Origin: Betaproteobacteria bacterium
Lineage (GTDB): Bacteria; Pseudomonadota; Gammaproteobacteria; Burkholderiales; Rhodocyclaceae
Assembly: GCA_016709965.1 (NCBI GenBank)
Contig: JADJLT010000001.1
Location: 1,447,001-1,511,000, forward strand
DNA length: 64,000 bases
Reading direction: 5' to 3'
The position numbers and the translations under genes are program-made. The notes below the pieces were generated by a model. It did no database searches, had not been told where the DNA came from, and worked only from the letters and a program-made list of their open reading frames with translations. Below, in pieces: positions 50,225 to 58,349 of this stretch. Each line of letters starts with the position of its first letter. The stretch's first letter is position 1.

Positions 50225-50724
50225 GCCTTCTCCGGTGCGCTGCTGGCGCTCTCCTTGGCCGAACGCTTCTTCTTTACTGGTTCAGAGGACACATCCGCTG
50301 CCACTGCCAGATCAGCACCAGCAGCAATCAAGGCCGACATGGCTTGCTTGAATGTCTCGATGTCGCCCAGCAGATAGCCGCTATCCTTCTCCGTTCCCGC
50401 CATGACCAGTCCTTCAGCCTTTAGCGAAACAAACAGAAATGCCGGACTATTCGATGACTTTGAGCGAAACACCGGCAGCAATACTCGGGAAGTCATCGGT
50501 TTGTCAGCAGGGTGCTGAGTCAGTAGCTTCTCGATCAAGGTCAGCGACACCCAGAGCGAATTAAACTGACCATTACCGCTGTTCTGCACCACACGGAAAT
50601 GGATCTCGGCGTCAGCATTACAGCCAAGGTGATACGTCAGCTCTGACCGGCCGGAGAGACTGGAGCAGGTGCCAACCTTCAAAATGCGGATTGGCAAATC
50701 AGGTGTTAATGCTTCTTTCTTCAT
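50221..50724 (-). CDS. Conserved integrative-element protein of unknown function (167 aa)
   Basis: The protein starts MKKEALTPDLPIRILKVGTC and includes CSSLSGRSELTYHLGCNADA, a sequence type I associate with proteins of integrative elements. The core is beta-rich (EIHFRVVQNSGNGQFNSLWV), ending in an Ala/Lys/Ser-rich tail (VKKKRSAKESASSAPEKA). No catalytic motif is visible. ATG 50724 is set by AAGGA 7 bases upstream; the upstream open frame to 50832 is not conserved-looking. Coupled by ATGA to the small membrane protein gene that follows. A DNA-binding or single-strand-DNA accessory role is possible but unproven. Confidence 0.65.
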   Translation of the reverse strand: MKKEALTPDLPIRILKVGTCSSLSGRSELTYHLGCNADAEIHFRVVQNSGNGQFNSLWVSLTLIEKLLTQHPADKPMTSRVLLPVFRSKSSNSPAFLFVSLKAEGLVMAGTEKDSGYLLGDIETFKQAMSALIAAGADLAVAADVSSEPVKKKRSAKESASSAPEKA

Positions 50725-50828
50725 GGGACTTCCTTTCGATGGGTTGTGGCACCGAGAAACAGCGCCAATGAATAGAGGCGTGGAATGGCCCTCTTCATAT
50801 AGGATGGAAATAAATGCGCAGTTCGATC

Positions 50829-51023
50829 TCAACTAGATCGGCTCAGCGTGAAATGGCGCCGCAGGATTTCCAGTAACGCCAGACATTCGGCATGACCACG
50901 GCACGCTCCAGCTTCGAATTCAATAATCCCGGCGCGCTCCTCAAACGCCTCACGCTCGTTCTCATTCAAAAGTTGCAGCAACACCGCCACAACTTCAGCT
51001 TGTGGCTCGGGATACGCGTTCAT
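50829..51023 (-). CDS. Small conserved integrative-element protein (64 aa)
   Basis: This 64-residue, mainly helical acidic protein contains NENEREAFEERAGIIEFEAG and AECLALLEILRRHFTLSR, a pattern common in small genes of integrative elements. GGAG sits 6 bases before ATG 51023. Function unknown. It lies between the 138-aa gene and the 167-aa gene, all on the minus strand. Confidence 0.65.
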   Translation of the reverse strand: MNAYPEPQAEVVAVLLQLLNENEREAFEERAGIIEFEAGACRGHAECLALLEILRRHFTLSRSS

Positions 51024-51111
51024 TCATGGCTCCATAAAGAGAAACCCCCGAGAGGCGAACCTGACGGGGGCGGATGGGGGAGAACTTCTGACGGCCTTCG
51101 ATAACGATGCT

Positions 51112-51528
51112 TCATGGCATGTTCACAGCCGGGGTGGCGAATGATCGGCACATAGCCAACAGATCGGCATCGATGCCTTCGGTGTCCGCAATAAAAAGCG
51201 CGGTAGCAGCCCCATCGTCATTGCTGATGAAGACCATTTCATAGACGGTGCGGTGTTCATATTGATGTTCCTCCAGGATTTCAAAACAAGGGGTGAAGTC
51301 GGGATCGCCAAAGGGCACGTCATCGAACAGGCCATGCAAGATGGGCAACTTGATTGCCTGCTCCAGCTGCTCAACGATGTCGCCCACCTCCACCACGACC
51401 ATGTAGCCGTGCCGGTCATAGTCATAGGGCTCGCCGGCCATGACTTGAGCAAAACGCAGGCTTGCAAGCTCGCGGATATATGGATCGGTGACTTCTCCGA
51501 CAGTCAGCGGATTACGAAGGACGATCAT
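51112..51528 (-). CDS. Uncharacterised element B protein (138 aa)
   Basis: This soluble acidic protein contains PYDYDRHGYMVVVEVGDIVE, LPILHGLFDDVPFGDPDF and EHRTVYEMVFISNDDGAATA. I do not recognise the family. GGAGG precedes ATG 51528 closely. Its start lies inside the 3' end of the 47-aa gene (17-bp overlap), so the two are coupled. It looks real by coding pattern and ribosome-binding site. Confidence 0.65.
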   Translation of the reverse strand: MIVLRNPLTVGEVTDPYIRELASLRFAQVMAGEPYDYDRHGYMVVVEVGDIVEQLEQAIKLPILHGLFDDVPFGDPDFTPCFEILEEHQYEHRTVYEMVFISNDDGAATALFIADTEGIDADLLAMCRSFATPAVNMP

Positions 51529-51655
51529 GGCGATCCTCCACGTTGCGTCGAGTGTCGCGCTTGGCTGCCTGGCGACTGGCCAGCACTTCGCTGGTGATGG
51601 TTGTGATCAAAGTGACCGCCAGTTCAAGTACAGCCTTGGTGTTGTAAGGAATCAT
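51512..51655 (-). CDS. Small protein, single hydrophobic helix (47 aa)
   Basis: The 47 residues (MIPYNTKAVLELAVTLITTI, then SEVLASRQAAKRDTRRNVED) have a hydrophobic N-terminal half and a basic tail. GGAGATAACC places GGAG 7 bases before ATG 51655. The 3' end overlaps the start of the 138-aa gene by 17 bases. Likely a small membrane-associated protein of element B. Confidence 0.55.
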   Translation of the reverse strand: MIPYNTKAVLELAVTLITTITSEVLASRQAAKRDTRRNVEDRHDRPS

Positions 51656-51746
51656 GGTTATCTCCAAAAAGTGGACGAAAAAAAACCCGGCCTCATGAAG
51701 AGGGCAGGCATGGCTGGTTGATGCTTAATCGTTACTGCTGGTTTGC

Positions 51747-51856
51747 TTATGGATTGTTGCGGAAACGCCGCCACAGGTAGATCCCACCGCCAATCAGATT
51801 GGCCAGAATGAGCGCTTCAAGTGCCAGCGTCAGTACGGAAATCGTGACCGACATAG
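51747..51856 (-). pseudogene. 3' part of a tiny membrane protein gene split by the IS
   Basis: This part encodes SVTISVLTLALEALILANLI and GGGIYLWRRFRNNP. Removing the insertion sequence and one copy of its 8-bp target duplication joins it in frame to 53464-53529 (MFWPFLAFTIVGAGAVKFGA), giving a 55-residue two-helix protein. An ATG at 51854, which lies in the duplication, could still allow a 35-residue remnant to be made. Confidence 0.75.
51849..51856 (+). repeat. Target-site duplication of the IS, left copy
   Basis: CGACATAG, identical to 53464-53471, directly outside the 14-bp terminal inverted repeat. Confidence 0.85.
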
Positions 51857-53463
51857 TCGGCCCTGCAAAAGCTCAGAAAGACGCATGAGTAGGCGGTTTT
51901 CGCTGGAAATTCACCCCAAGGAATCCCCAAGAAATTAAAATAATGGCCATGGAAACCTGAGAGAAATTGAGGGAAGTTCTGATGGTCACCGACGATTTTT
52001 TCCGAGCCCGACTCGATCAAATGATTGATCTCCGTCACCCCTTGGCGGTGCTGGCGGGTCGAATGCCTTGGGCCCAGATCGAAGCGGCTTTGGCACCGGC
52101 CTTTGCCCGCAAGAATCGGTCGGGTCAGGTGATGCCAGGCAGCGACCTGTTCGGGACCAGGCTGGAGATTGCCGGCGCCGGCGTCAGTGCAGCCGGTCGG
52201 CCGCGTTTGCCGATCCGCTTGATGGCCGCACTGCTCTACCTCAAGCACGCCTTCAATCTGAGCGACGAGGAACTGGTTGCCCGCTGGTCGGAAAACGTGG
52301 TCTGGCAATACTTCAGTGGTCATGACCACTACACGCCGACACTGCCCTGCGATGCCACTCAGATTGGCCGCTTTCGCACCGCCATCGGCGAAGCCGGGGT
52401 GGAAGAACTGCTCAAGGCCACCATCGACACCGCCGTGCAGACCAAGGCCATACGTCCGGCAGAGTTCGAGCGGGTCATTGTCGACACCACCGTCCAGGAG
52501 AAAGCCATCGCCCATCCGGTCGATAGCCGTTTGCTGGAGATCGCCCGGACCAAGGTCGTGCAGGCCGCGAAGCGTGTCGGGATCGGCTTGAAACAGACCT
52601 TCGTGCGGGAAGGCAAGGAACTGCGCCGCAAAGCCGGCGGCTACGCCCATGCCAAACAGTTCAAGCGACTGCGGCGCACCGTCAAACGCCAGCGCACGAT
52701 CCTTGGCATCGTGCTGCGCGAAATCGGTCGCAAACTGGCAAGCGCAACCAGCGAATCCCCGGGTGCCATCGCCCATTTGAACAGCTTGCTCGAGCGGGCC
52801 GAACGCATCCGAACTCAACAACCGAAGGATAAGAACAAGCTGTACGCCCTGCACGCACCGGAAGTCGAGTGCATCGGCAAGGGGAAAGCCAGGAAACCCT
52901 ACGAGTTCGGTGTCAAGGCCAGTATCGCCGTCACCCACAAGAGCGGTCTGATGGTCGGGGCACGGACGTTCCCCGGCAATCCTTACGACGGTCACATTCT
53001 CTCGGCGCAACTCGAGCAGACGCGCATCCTGCTCGAAGATGTCGGACGCGAGCCAAAGGAAGTGGTCGTTGATCTGGGCTTTCGCGGCGTCGATCGTGAC
53101 AATCCCCAGGTGGAGATCATTCATCGCGGCAAGTACAAGTCGCTGACCAGGCAGCAGCGCCTCTGGCTCAAGCGACGACAGGCGGTGGAGCCAGCAATTG
53201 GCCATCTTAAGTCGGATCACCGGATGGATCGCTGCTGGCTTCAAGGACAACTCGGCGACGCCCTGCATACCGTGCTGTGCGCTACGGGTTACAACCTGCG
53301 CTGGTTGCTGCGGGCCATGCTTCGCCTGGGCCTGAAGGCTACTTTTTTGCGCCCCATTTTATTTGCGCTGATTGCGTTTCTTGCCAGCGATCACCCCCGC
53401 TCGAATTCGATCAATCAAAATTTCCGGCTGGCCGGGGGGGCTGGATGAATTTTGCAGGGCCGA
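51857..53463 (+). mobile_element. IS5-superfamily insertion sequence, 1607 bp, intact
   Basis: Ends are perfect 14-bp inverted repeats, TCGGCCCTGCAAAA (51857-51870) and TTTTGCAGGGCCGA (53450-53463). They are flanked by the 8-bp duplication CGACATAG. One transposase gene fills the element. It disrupts a small membrane-protein gene of element B. The perfect ends, perfect duplication and intact transposase point to a recent insertion. Confidence 0.92.
51982..53448 (+). CDS. IS5-superfamily DDE transposase
   Basis: The 488-residue transposase has a DUF772 N-terminal domain (IRLMAALLYLKHAFNLSDEE, NVVWQYFSG) and a split DDE (Transposase_11) catalytic domain. The first Asp is in VIVDTTVQEKAIAHPVDSRL, the second in EVVVDLGFRGVD, and the Glu in RRQAVEPAIGHLKSDHRMDR. 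ATG 51982 follows GAGGGAA; ATG 51967 is in frame. The stop is 2 bp before the right inverted repeat, as expected in a compact IS. Confidence 0.92.
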   Translation: MVTDDFFRARLDQMIDLRHPLAVLAGRMPWAQIEAALAPAFARKNRSGQVMPGSDLFGTRLEIAGAGVSAAGRPRLPIRLMAALLYLKHAFNLSDEELVARWSENVVWQYFSGHDHYTPTLPCDATQIGRFRTAIGEAGVEELLKATIDTAVQTKAIRPAEFERVIVDTTVQEKAIAHPVDSRLLEIARTKVVQAAKRVGIGLKQTFVREGKELRRKAGGYAHAKQFKRLRRTVKRQRTILGIVLREIGRKLASATSESPGAIAHLNSLLERAERIRTQQPKDKNKLYALHAPEVECIGKGKARKPYEFGVKASIAVTHKSGLMVGARTFPGNPYDGHILSAQLEQTRILLEDVGREPKEVVVDLGFRGVDRDNPQVEIIHRGKYKSLTRQQRLWLKRRQAVEPAIGHLKSDHRMDRCWLQGQLGDALHTVLCATGYNLRWLLRAMLRLGLKATFLRPILFALIAFLASDHPRSNSINQNFRLAGGAG

Positions 53464-53529
53464 CGACATAGCGCCGAACTTGACGGCACCGGCACCAACG
53501 ATCGTGAAAGCAAGGAATGGCCAGAACAT
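53464..53529 (-). pseudogene. 5' part of a tiny membrane protein gene split by the IS
   Basis: ATG 53529 follows AAAGGA at 6 bases and encodes MFWPFLAFTIVGAGAVKFGA plus MS before reaching the IS right end. Continuation after IS removal is at 51747-51848. See that entry. Confidence 0.75.
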
Positions 53530-53583
53530 GTTGAATCCTTTCAGGGTTGATAAAACAGATCAAATAACGAGGGAATGAAATGC

Positions 53584-53612
53584 AAAAACCCCGAGACCGT
53601 GGGGCCTGCGGG
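53584..53612 (-). terminator. Terminator downstream of the 99-aa gene
   Basis: On the minus strand CCCCG...CGGGG is followed by TTTTT. It lies between the end of the 99-aa membrane protein gene and the split gene. A second A/T-flanked GGGG hairpin at about 53686-53730 may also contribute. Confidence 0.5.
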
Positions 53613-53763
53613 GCTATCTGAAGGGCGCGACGCTTTCAGTTTTTTGAGCCCATAGCGTCGCCGAAGACTCTTGTTGGAAGTGGACGAAAAAAAGCCCCAT
53701 GCGGATTGACCGGATGAGGAGCGTTGGGGGTGCTGACTTCGGGGTTGCTTGCTGCGGCGGGGC

Positions 53764-54063
53764 TTAGGCGATAAGGATGGTGATCAACAAAGGCAGGCCA
53801 AAGGTGATCAGGAGGAACAGCAGGATGCCTGATACAAATACGCCGGCAAGGGTGATCAGGAAACTGGTGAAGATGTATCGGCAGCTGGCCCAGAAGCCCA
53901 GGGCAGGCATGTTGAGCAGGGACTGGCTGAGGCCGGCGTGGTCAGTGATGATCCATTTTCCGACGCTGTACCCGGCTTGATCGAGATGGCGGAAGGCTGA
54001 TTTTGCGGTTAATACGATGGTCTTTGTTCGTCGAGTAATAGTTCTCCGGGAGGTTCGTTGCAT
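53764..54063 (-). CDS. Small membrane protein of element B (99 aa)
   Basis: A basic N-terminus (MQRTSRRTITRRTKTIVLTA) precedes a soluble stretch and two C-terminal hydrophobic helices (IFTSFLITLAGVFVSGILLF and LLITFGLPLLITILIA). GAGG lies 8 bases before ATG 54063. First of the row of small genes running left toward the replication gene. Function unknown. Confidence 0.6.
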   Translation of the reverse strand: MQRTSRRTITRRTKTIVLTAKSAFRHLDQAGYSVGKWIITDHAGLSQSLLNMPALGFWASCRYIFTSFLITLAGVFVSGILLFLLITFGLPLLITILIA

Positions 54064-54101
54064 TTGGCCTCGCTTTCTGAATTACGACTTTGTGCAAAAT
54101 A

Positions 54102-54136
54102 AAGCCCCCAGACAACATAAAACTCTGTGGGGGCTG
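54102..54136 (-). terminator. Terminator after the 181-aa membrane protein gene
   Basis: AGCCCCCA (54103-54110) pairs with TGGGGGCT (54128-54135). On the minus strand the stem is followed by TTATTTT. Confidence 0.65.
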
Positions 54137-54332
54137 GGTGTTATTCATCAGTGGATGGTGATGAATGAGCAGGGCTGCCGAAGCGGTGTGGACAAGATGA
54201 ACCATTAGTCGAATGGCAGTTGAGTCTCCACTGCGATTAGGCTGCTTTTATGAAAAGATTGTAAAAGCTTGAAATCACTGAGCGACAAAAAGCGCAGCTT
54301 ATTGAGGGTCTTGTGGATCGCGACGTTGGATT

Positions 54333-54878
54333 TCAATCCGTGCCATTTAAATTAGCTTTATTTGTGCTTTGGCGCTTCCAAAAATAGTTTCGAATGAGAA
54401 ACAGCGGAAACGCAAAAACCAACCAACCGACAAACTGCTTCGACACTTCGCGAAATAAAGTGGTGCGCATAAAGCCGTTGGATATTGAAGGGCCACCGTC
54501 GGGGTGAAATAAATATAGTATATCCCCCATGATGGCCGTGGGAACCGTATATGCCGTTATTGTAATAAGCAGGGCAGTTGTGAGCGCCCAACCACCGCTT
54601 GATTTTTGATTGTTATTTTTTGTCAACCTTATTGATATGTAATAAGTAGATGAAATGCACAGCCAAAGATAGATTGATGTAGCAGGAGGATAGTTAAAAA
54701 TCACCTCGAAAATAAGTAAGCCAATGATGAATGGCGCTATCGAGTAGTGTGCGAATGCGCGAAGCAATCCGTATCGTTTCGCATCGAATAATAGGAGTGT
54801 AAGTATTACCATGCAAAATATTCTGGCGGCGTTTAATTCAATATACCAAATAGATGTTAATGAGAGATTGGCAAGCAT
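54333..54878 (-). CDS. Multi-pass membrane protein, unknown (181 aa)
   Basis: Five predicted membrane helices: IFCMVILTLLLF, YSIAPFIIGLLIFEVIF, TSIYLWLCISSTYYISI, WALTTALLITITAYTVP and FVGWLVFAFPLFLI, with a basic C-terminus. The DNA is clearly more A+T-rich than the core chromosome, a sign of transfer. No family recognised. It is followed by a terminator at 54102. Confidence 0.6.
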   Translation of the reverse strand: MLANLSLTSIWYIELNAARIFCMVILTLLLFDAKRYGLLRAFAHYSIAPFIIGLLIFEVIFNYPPATSIYLWLCISSTYYISIRLTKNNNQKSSGGWALTTALLITITAYTVPTAIMGDILYLFHPDGGPSISNGFMRTTLFREVSKQFVGWLVFAFPLFLIRNYFWKRQSTNKANLNGTD

Positions 54879-55035
54879 AGCCTAGTATTCTTTAGTTGGG
54901 TTGATGGCTTCTAGATAGAAGGTGCATTTTGCTTTAAATATTACTTAGCGTATTAAGGAGCATTGGGCGTGGATGAAAACTATATTTTGTTATCGGCAGA
55001 CAGTTTTGTCTGCATAACTCTTCGATCTTCTTCTA

Positions 55036-55449
55036 TTAGAAGGCTGTCGGAGTAAGCTTGAATTCCCCGTTCGTGCCATATCCAATGCGGAAACTAATCG
55101 GTTTTGCAAATTTGACTGTACCGCGAACTTCCGTAATTCCTCCGCCGCATAAGCCAGATGACGCACTGAATATATAGTCACCCTCGGGTAGAAATACAGT
55201 GGCTTTCTCCGAGGTACGAATATCGGCTGTTGGTTTTGCATCAATAAATAGACGTGTGGCGCAGATCGAACCAACAAACCCACTATCGCGCTTTACGGTG
55301 ACTGTTCCGAAGCCCCCTTTCGGTTCAAAAACCGTGGCATCCAAGATTCGATCCTGAGGCACCGCGCTTGCTTCCGAGTTGGGTACCGGCTGAGTTGCAC
55401 AACCGCATAGCAGCGAAATCAATAAAAAGAAAGTAATCCGTATATCCAT
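55036..55449 (-). CDS. Putative lipoprotein (137 aa)
   Basis: A type II signal peptide is evident (MDIRITFFLLISLLCGCATQ, lipobox LLCGC, cysteine near residue 17), so the mature protein is a membrane lipoprotein. The rest is beta-rich (FGTVTVKRDSGFVGSICATR, ATVFLPEGDYIFSASSGLCG, SFRIGYGTNGEFKLTPTAF) and resembles small carbohydrate-binding-like or DUF2846-type lipoproteins in general style only. It may coat the cell surface or exclude phage; that is speculation. Cargo of element B. Confidence 0.7.
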   Translation of the reverse strand: MDIRITFFLLISLLCGCATQPVPNSEASAVPQDRILDATVFEPKGGFGTVTVKRDSGFVGSICATRLFIDAKPTADIRTSEKATVFLPEGDYIFSASSGLCGGGITEVRGTVKFAKPISFRIGYGTNGEFKLTPTAF

Positions 55450-55650
55450 GATATCTAGCTTTCTTGAATTAAATTAACAGTTTGTCATTTTTTAAAACTC
55501 GAAAAAAACCCAGGAGGCGAGCCTGTTGGGGCGGTGTGGGAAATGCCGATTCGCTAGTGCATCATTTATACTGGGGCCGAATGGCATGGGCCGGGGTGAT
55601 GGATGGCTCCTGGATTGCTCTCTTGCCAGATGGCGTTTGGAAACCAATTC

Positions 55651-56136
55651 TTAGCTACCGAGGATCTTTTTCTTCTGTTCCTCAAATTCAGCATCAGTAA
55701 GAATGCCCTTTTGCCTCAGCTCATCAAATTTGATCAACTGATCATAGGCGTCTGGCTTTTCGGCAGACGATGAGTGCTGCTTTGCCTCTTGAGAAAGTAG
55801 TTCAGGATTTTTCGATGCAGGCTTCATGATGTTTTTGTATATACCTAGCCCCGCTCCAACGACAGCGCCTGCAGCTGGACCTATCACCGGTAAAGGCAGT
55901 GCGACGGCGGCACCGATTGCAGCTCCGGTTGCGGCATCTTTTGCCATATCTGAACGAACAATTTCTTTTCCTAGACGAGTAGCTTCGTCTGCCGCCGTGG
56001 AGGCTGCATTCTTTGACCATGCAATCGCAGCCTGTGTATCTTCATGTTCAATGGCATCAGAGATGGCAATTGAAGTTCGTTCTGCTGCAACTTTTACCGA
56101 GGACACAAAACTATTCAGGTTGTCCTTAAATGACAT
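55651..56136 (-). CDS. SHOCT-domain protein with glycine-zipper segment
   Basis: The 161-residue protein has a helical N-terminal half (SFVSSVKVAAERTSIAISDA), a Gly/Ala-rich hydrophobic segment (TGAAIGAAVALPLPVIGPAA, GAVVGAGLGIY) that could insert in a membrane, and a C-terminal SHOCT motif (LIKFDELRQKGILTDAEFEE, QKKKIL). SHOCT is a short oligomerisation/targeting helix pair. ATG 56136 is set by GGGGG at 6 bases. Cargo gene of unknown role. Confidence 0.75.
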   Translation of the reverse strand: MSFKDNLNSFVSSVKVAAERTSIAISDAIEHEDTQAAIAWSKNAASTAADEATRLGKEIVRSDMAKDAATGAAIGAAVALPLPVIGPAAGAVVGAGLGIYKNIMKPASKNPELLSQEAKQHSSSAEKPDAYDQLIKFDELRQKGILTDAEFEEQKKKILGS

Positions 56137-56300
56137 GCGAACCCCCATCGTTTAAAGCCGAGATATTGACAAGACAAGTGCGTGAAATATTGAGGCGCTG
56201 GTTATTGTGGAGTCTGCGTGTTGTTGCCAATCCCACTTTTCAGCAATTGTCCTATTTTGATTTCAAAGACGCTTGCTCAAAACTCCATAAATAAATGAGC

Positions 56301-57056
56301 TCATTTTGGCTGGGTGCGGATTTGACGCAATTTTTGGCGGCGGGCTAACCCTCCGATCAAACCAAGTCCAGCGAGGAGTAATTGGTATGTCTCAGGTTCG
56401 GAAATCATTGCGACCCCTGCTACGTCGCCATCACGGACTGCCCACGCAAAATTCGGGTCGTATAGTTCCCTCAAATAGTGATTTCCGGCGTTAGTGCCAA
56501 ATGTCCAAGGTCGGTTGTAGGGATAAGGTTCCGGATCAGCATCAGATAAATATTCTCCGGCTTGAAGATTCAGCACCAAACCAACGTTATTTTGCCCAAC
56601 AAAAGATCCGTTGCTGAAGATGCCGAAGTCACTTTGCCAATTACCGTTATTGCTCTTATATCCACTAAGGCCGAGGTTGGCATAGTACATATAGCTCAAT
56701 TCACTATGTGGGCCTGCTGTGGCCTCGTCGTCACCTACTGCAAACCACCAGCCGTAGTGGAAAGGGTGCCCCTCAGGCGAGTTGCGAGCAAGTCGCCAGT
56801 CATCCAAATCAATATTTCGAACAGCATCATGAAAGACCAAATTGCCGGCCCATGTTTTAGCTTCACCCCACGACATTTTTCCATCAGCGTCATAGCCACT
56901 CGTCTTGGCGTAATTTGCATCTTGTAGCCAAGTTACTTTCAGCACATCGTCGTAAAGCAACCCACTGCCACGATCGATCAAGGTTGCCTGCGCTATTCCA
57001 CTAATGGATGTGAGTACCACCATCAATAGTGCTGCCAAAATATTCTGCTTTTTCAT
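56301..57056 (-). CDS. DUF1566-like exported protein with PEP-CTERM anchor
   Basis: The 251-residue protein has a signal peptide (MKKQNILAALLMVVLTSISG, cleavage near AQA). Its Lcl/DUF1566-like body contains LTWLQDANYAKTSG-type VTWLQDANYAKTSGYDADG, MSWGEAKTWAGNL, IDLDDWRLA and AWAVRDGD. The C-terminal PEP-CTERM signal is SEPETYQLLLAGLGLIGGLA followed by RRQKLRQ. This is island cargo that depends on the host exosortase, which fits the core PEP-CTERM gene at 8.0 kb. ATG 57056 is chosen over GTG 57065. Confidence 0.82.
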   Translation of the reverse strand: MKKQNILAALLMVVLTSISGIAQATLIDRGSGLLYDDVLKVTWLQDANYAKTSGYDADGKMSWGEAKTWAGNLVFHDAVRNIDLDDWRLARNSPEGHPFHYGWWFAVGDDEATAGPHSELSYMYYANLGLSGYKSNNGNWQSDFGIFSNGSFVGQNNVGLVLNLQAGEYLSDADPEPYPYNRPWTFGTNAGNHYLRELYDPNFAWAVRDGDVAGVAMISEPETYQLLLAGLGLIGGLARRQKLRQIRTQPK

Positions 57057-57065
57057 TGTGTTCAC

Positions 57066-57372
57066 TTCTTGCGTGGCATCGTTAGGGAGGATAGCTCAAG
57101 GGTCTTTACTTAAGAATTGGACTAAAGTAATAGTTCGTGGTCATTTCGCATAATGCCCAACGAATATTCAGACATTTAAAGACGAGCTCTACGCGCGGAA
57201 AATTGCCAAGAACATCTGGCCGGAGGCAGAGCATCCAGATATCAACATGACTGTTGATCTTATTAGCACTTAAAATTCACTTTGCATTTTATTTCTAACA
57301 GAAAATATGCCATTGTTAAATTGTAACGAATAACGTGACGACGCGTGTGAGCCATGTAACGAGACTCGCAAC
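57066..57372. other. Intergenic, possible short gene remnant
   Basis: About 300 A+T-rich bases. A start-less plus-strand frame near 57168-57272 reads FKDELYARKIAKNIWPEAEH before a stop, possibly a gene tail. Nothing else recognised. Confidence 0.3.
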
Positions 57373-57708
57373 ATGTCTCGTGCCCTGCAGCCCTCACCTC
57401 AGAACATCACAGGACGCAGGATTCGTGCGCTGCGTGAGGAATTGGCTTGGTCACAGGAGAGGCTGGGTGTTGCGATAGGGATTGATGAATCCAGTGCAAG
57501 GGCACGGATCAGCCGCTATGAACTTGGCGTTCATGAGCCACCGTTGCCGACGATCAGGCTGATTGCGGATGCTCTGAATGTGCCGCTGTCCTATCTTTAC
57601 TGCGAGGACGACAGGGTAGCGATGCTGCTATTGGGGTTGCACCGGCTGGATGCTGAACGGCGGTCACTGAAAGTCGAGATATTGCTTGAGGTTACTGCCG
57701 CTGGTTGA
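57373..57708 (+). CDS. XRE-family HTH regulator (111 aa)
   Basis: An HTH_3 domain fills residues ~12-75 (ITGRRIRALREELAWSQERL, SRYELGVHEPPLPTIRLIAD), followed by the typical LNVPLSYLYCEDD turn and a short helical tail. It is convergent with the HEPN_Swt1 gene (stops 53 bp apart). It probably controls element B genes; the target is unknown. Confidence 0.82.
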   Translation: MSRALQPSPQNITGRRIRALREELAWSQERLGVAIGIDESSARARISRYELGVHEPPLPTIRLIADALNVPLSYLYCEDDRVAMLLLGLHRLDAERRSLKVEILLEVTAAG

Positions 57709-57761
57709 ACTCGGCGGATAGCCGCAGTTGGTACATCTCACTCTTAACGGGGTGAACGCGC

Positions 57762-58349
57762 CTAAAGACCAATGGCTTTGTTCCAATCAGCGATATACAT
57801 GTAGATTCGTTGGAATTCGCTAGGTAAAAGCATTCGGTTGTGAGCGATGAAATTCCGCGACTTTTCGAGCTCATCCATTCGTTGCTTAAGCCAATGTTGA
57901 GACGGCATTAGTGCTTCGAAATGCTTCCACTTTTCCAAAATAATGGATGCCAATTGGCCGAAGTCGACGAAGCCAAGAATGTCTGACTTTTCTCCTTCTA
58001 GCCACGAATCAGTAAAAGCAGTCTTTTGTCGCGATTCAGCATGTTGCTTTATTTTTATTGGGAGCTTGTCTGCCCAGTCAGATCCTTCCTTTTCCTCAAG
58101 CGTCTCGCGTATCAGCGAGCGCACCTCATTTTCGAAGCAATGGAGGACGGAATAAAGTCGGGCCATTTCAAGTGCACTGTTTCGACGAATAACACCAAAG
58201 GGTGACAATGCTTCAGAGAGCAGGCGCTCTTCAGCCTGCTGCAGGTCTGCGCCTACTTGGATGCCTGCCGCTTGAAACTGGCTAGCTTCGGACTCAAACA
58301 TCAAGCCCCGAAACATATAGTCACGCAAGTCTTTGCGCACGTCAGTCAA
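57762..58349 (-). CDS. HEPN_Swt1-type protein
   Basis: This 195-residue helical protein contains ARLYSVLHCFENEVRSLIRE, DFGQLASIILEKWKHFEALM and DELEKSRNFIAHNRML, matching the Swt1-type HEPN domain. The R-N-x3-H catalytic motif for RNase activity is RNFIAH near residue 165. A TTG start at 58349 is supported by AAGGAG at 7 bases. The gene overlaps the end of the DUF5343 gene by 8 bases. HEPN/partner pairs are commonly toxin-antitoxin or abortive-infection modules; here the HEPN protein would be the RNA-cleaving effector. Confidence 0.78.
   Translation of the reverse strand: MTDVRKDLRDYMFRGLMFESEASQFQAAGIQVGADLQQAEERLLSEALSPFGVIRRNSALEMARLYSVLHCFENEVRSLIRETLEEKEGSDWADKLPIKIKQHAESRQKTAFTDSWLEGEKSDILGFVDFGQLASIILEKWKHFEALMPSQHWLKQRMDELEKSRNFIAHNRMLLPSEFQRIYMYIADWNKAIGL

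Noticed and set aside
51817..53268. 483-codon minus-strand frame opposite the transposase
   Set aside because: Antisense shadow. The plus strand has DUF772 and DDE motifs and fits the IS ends.
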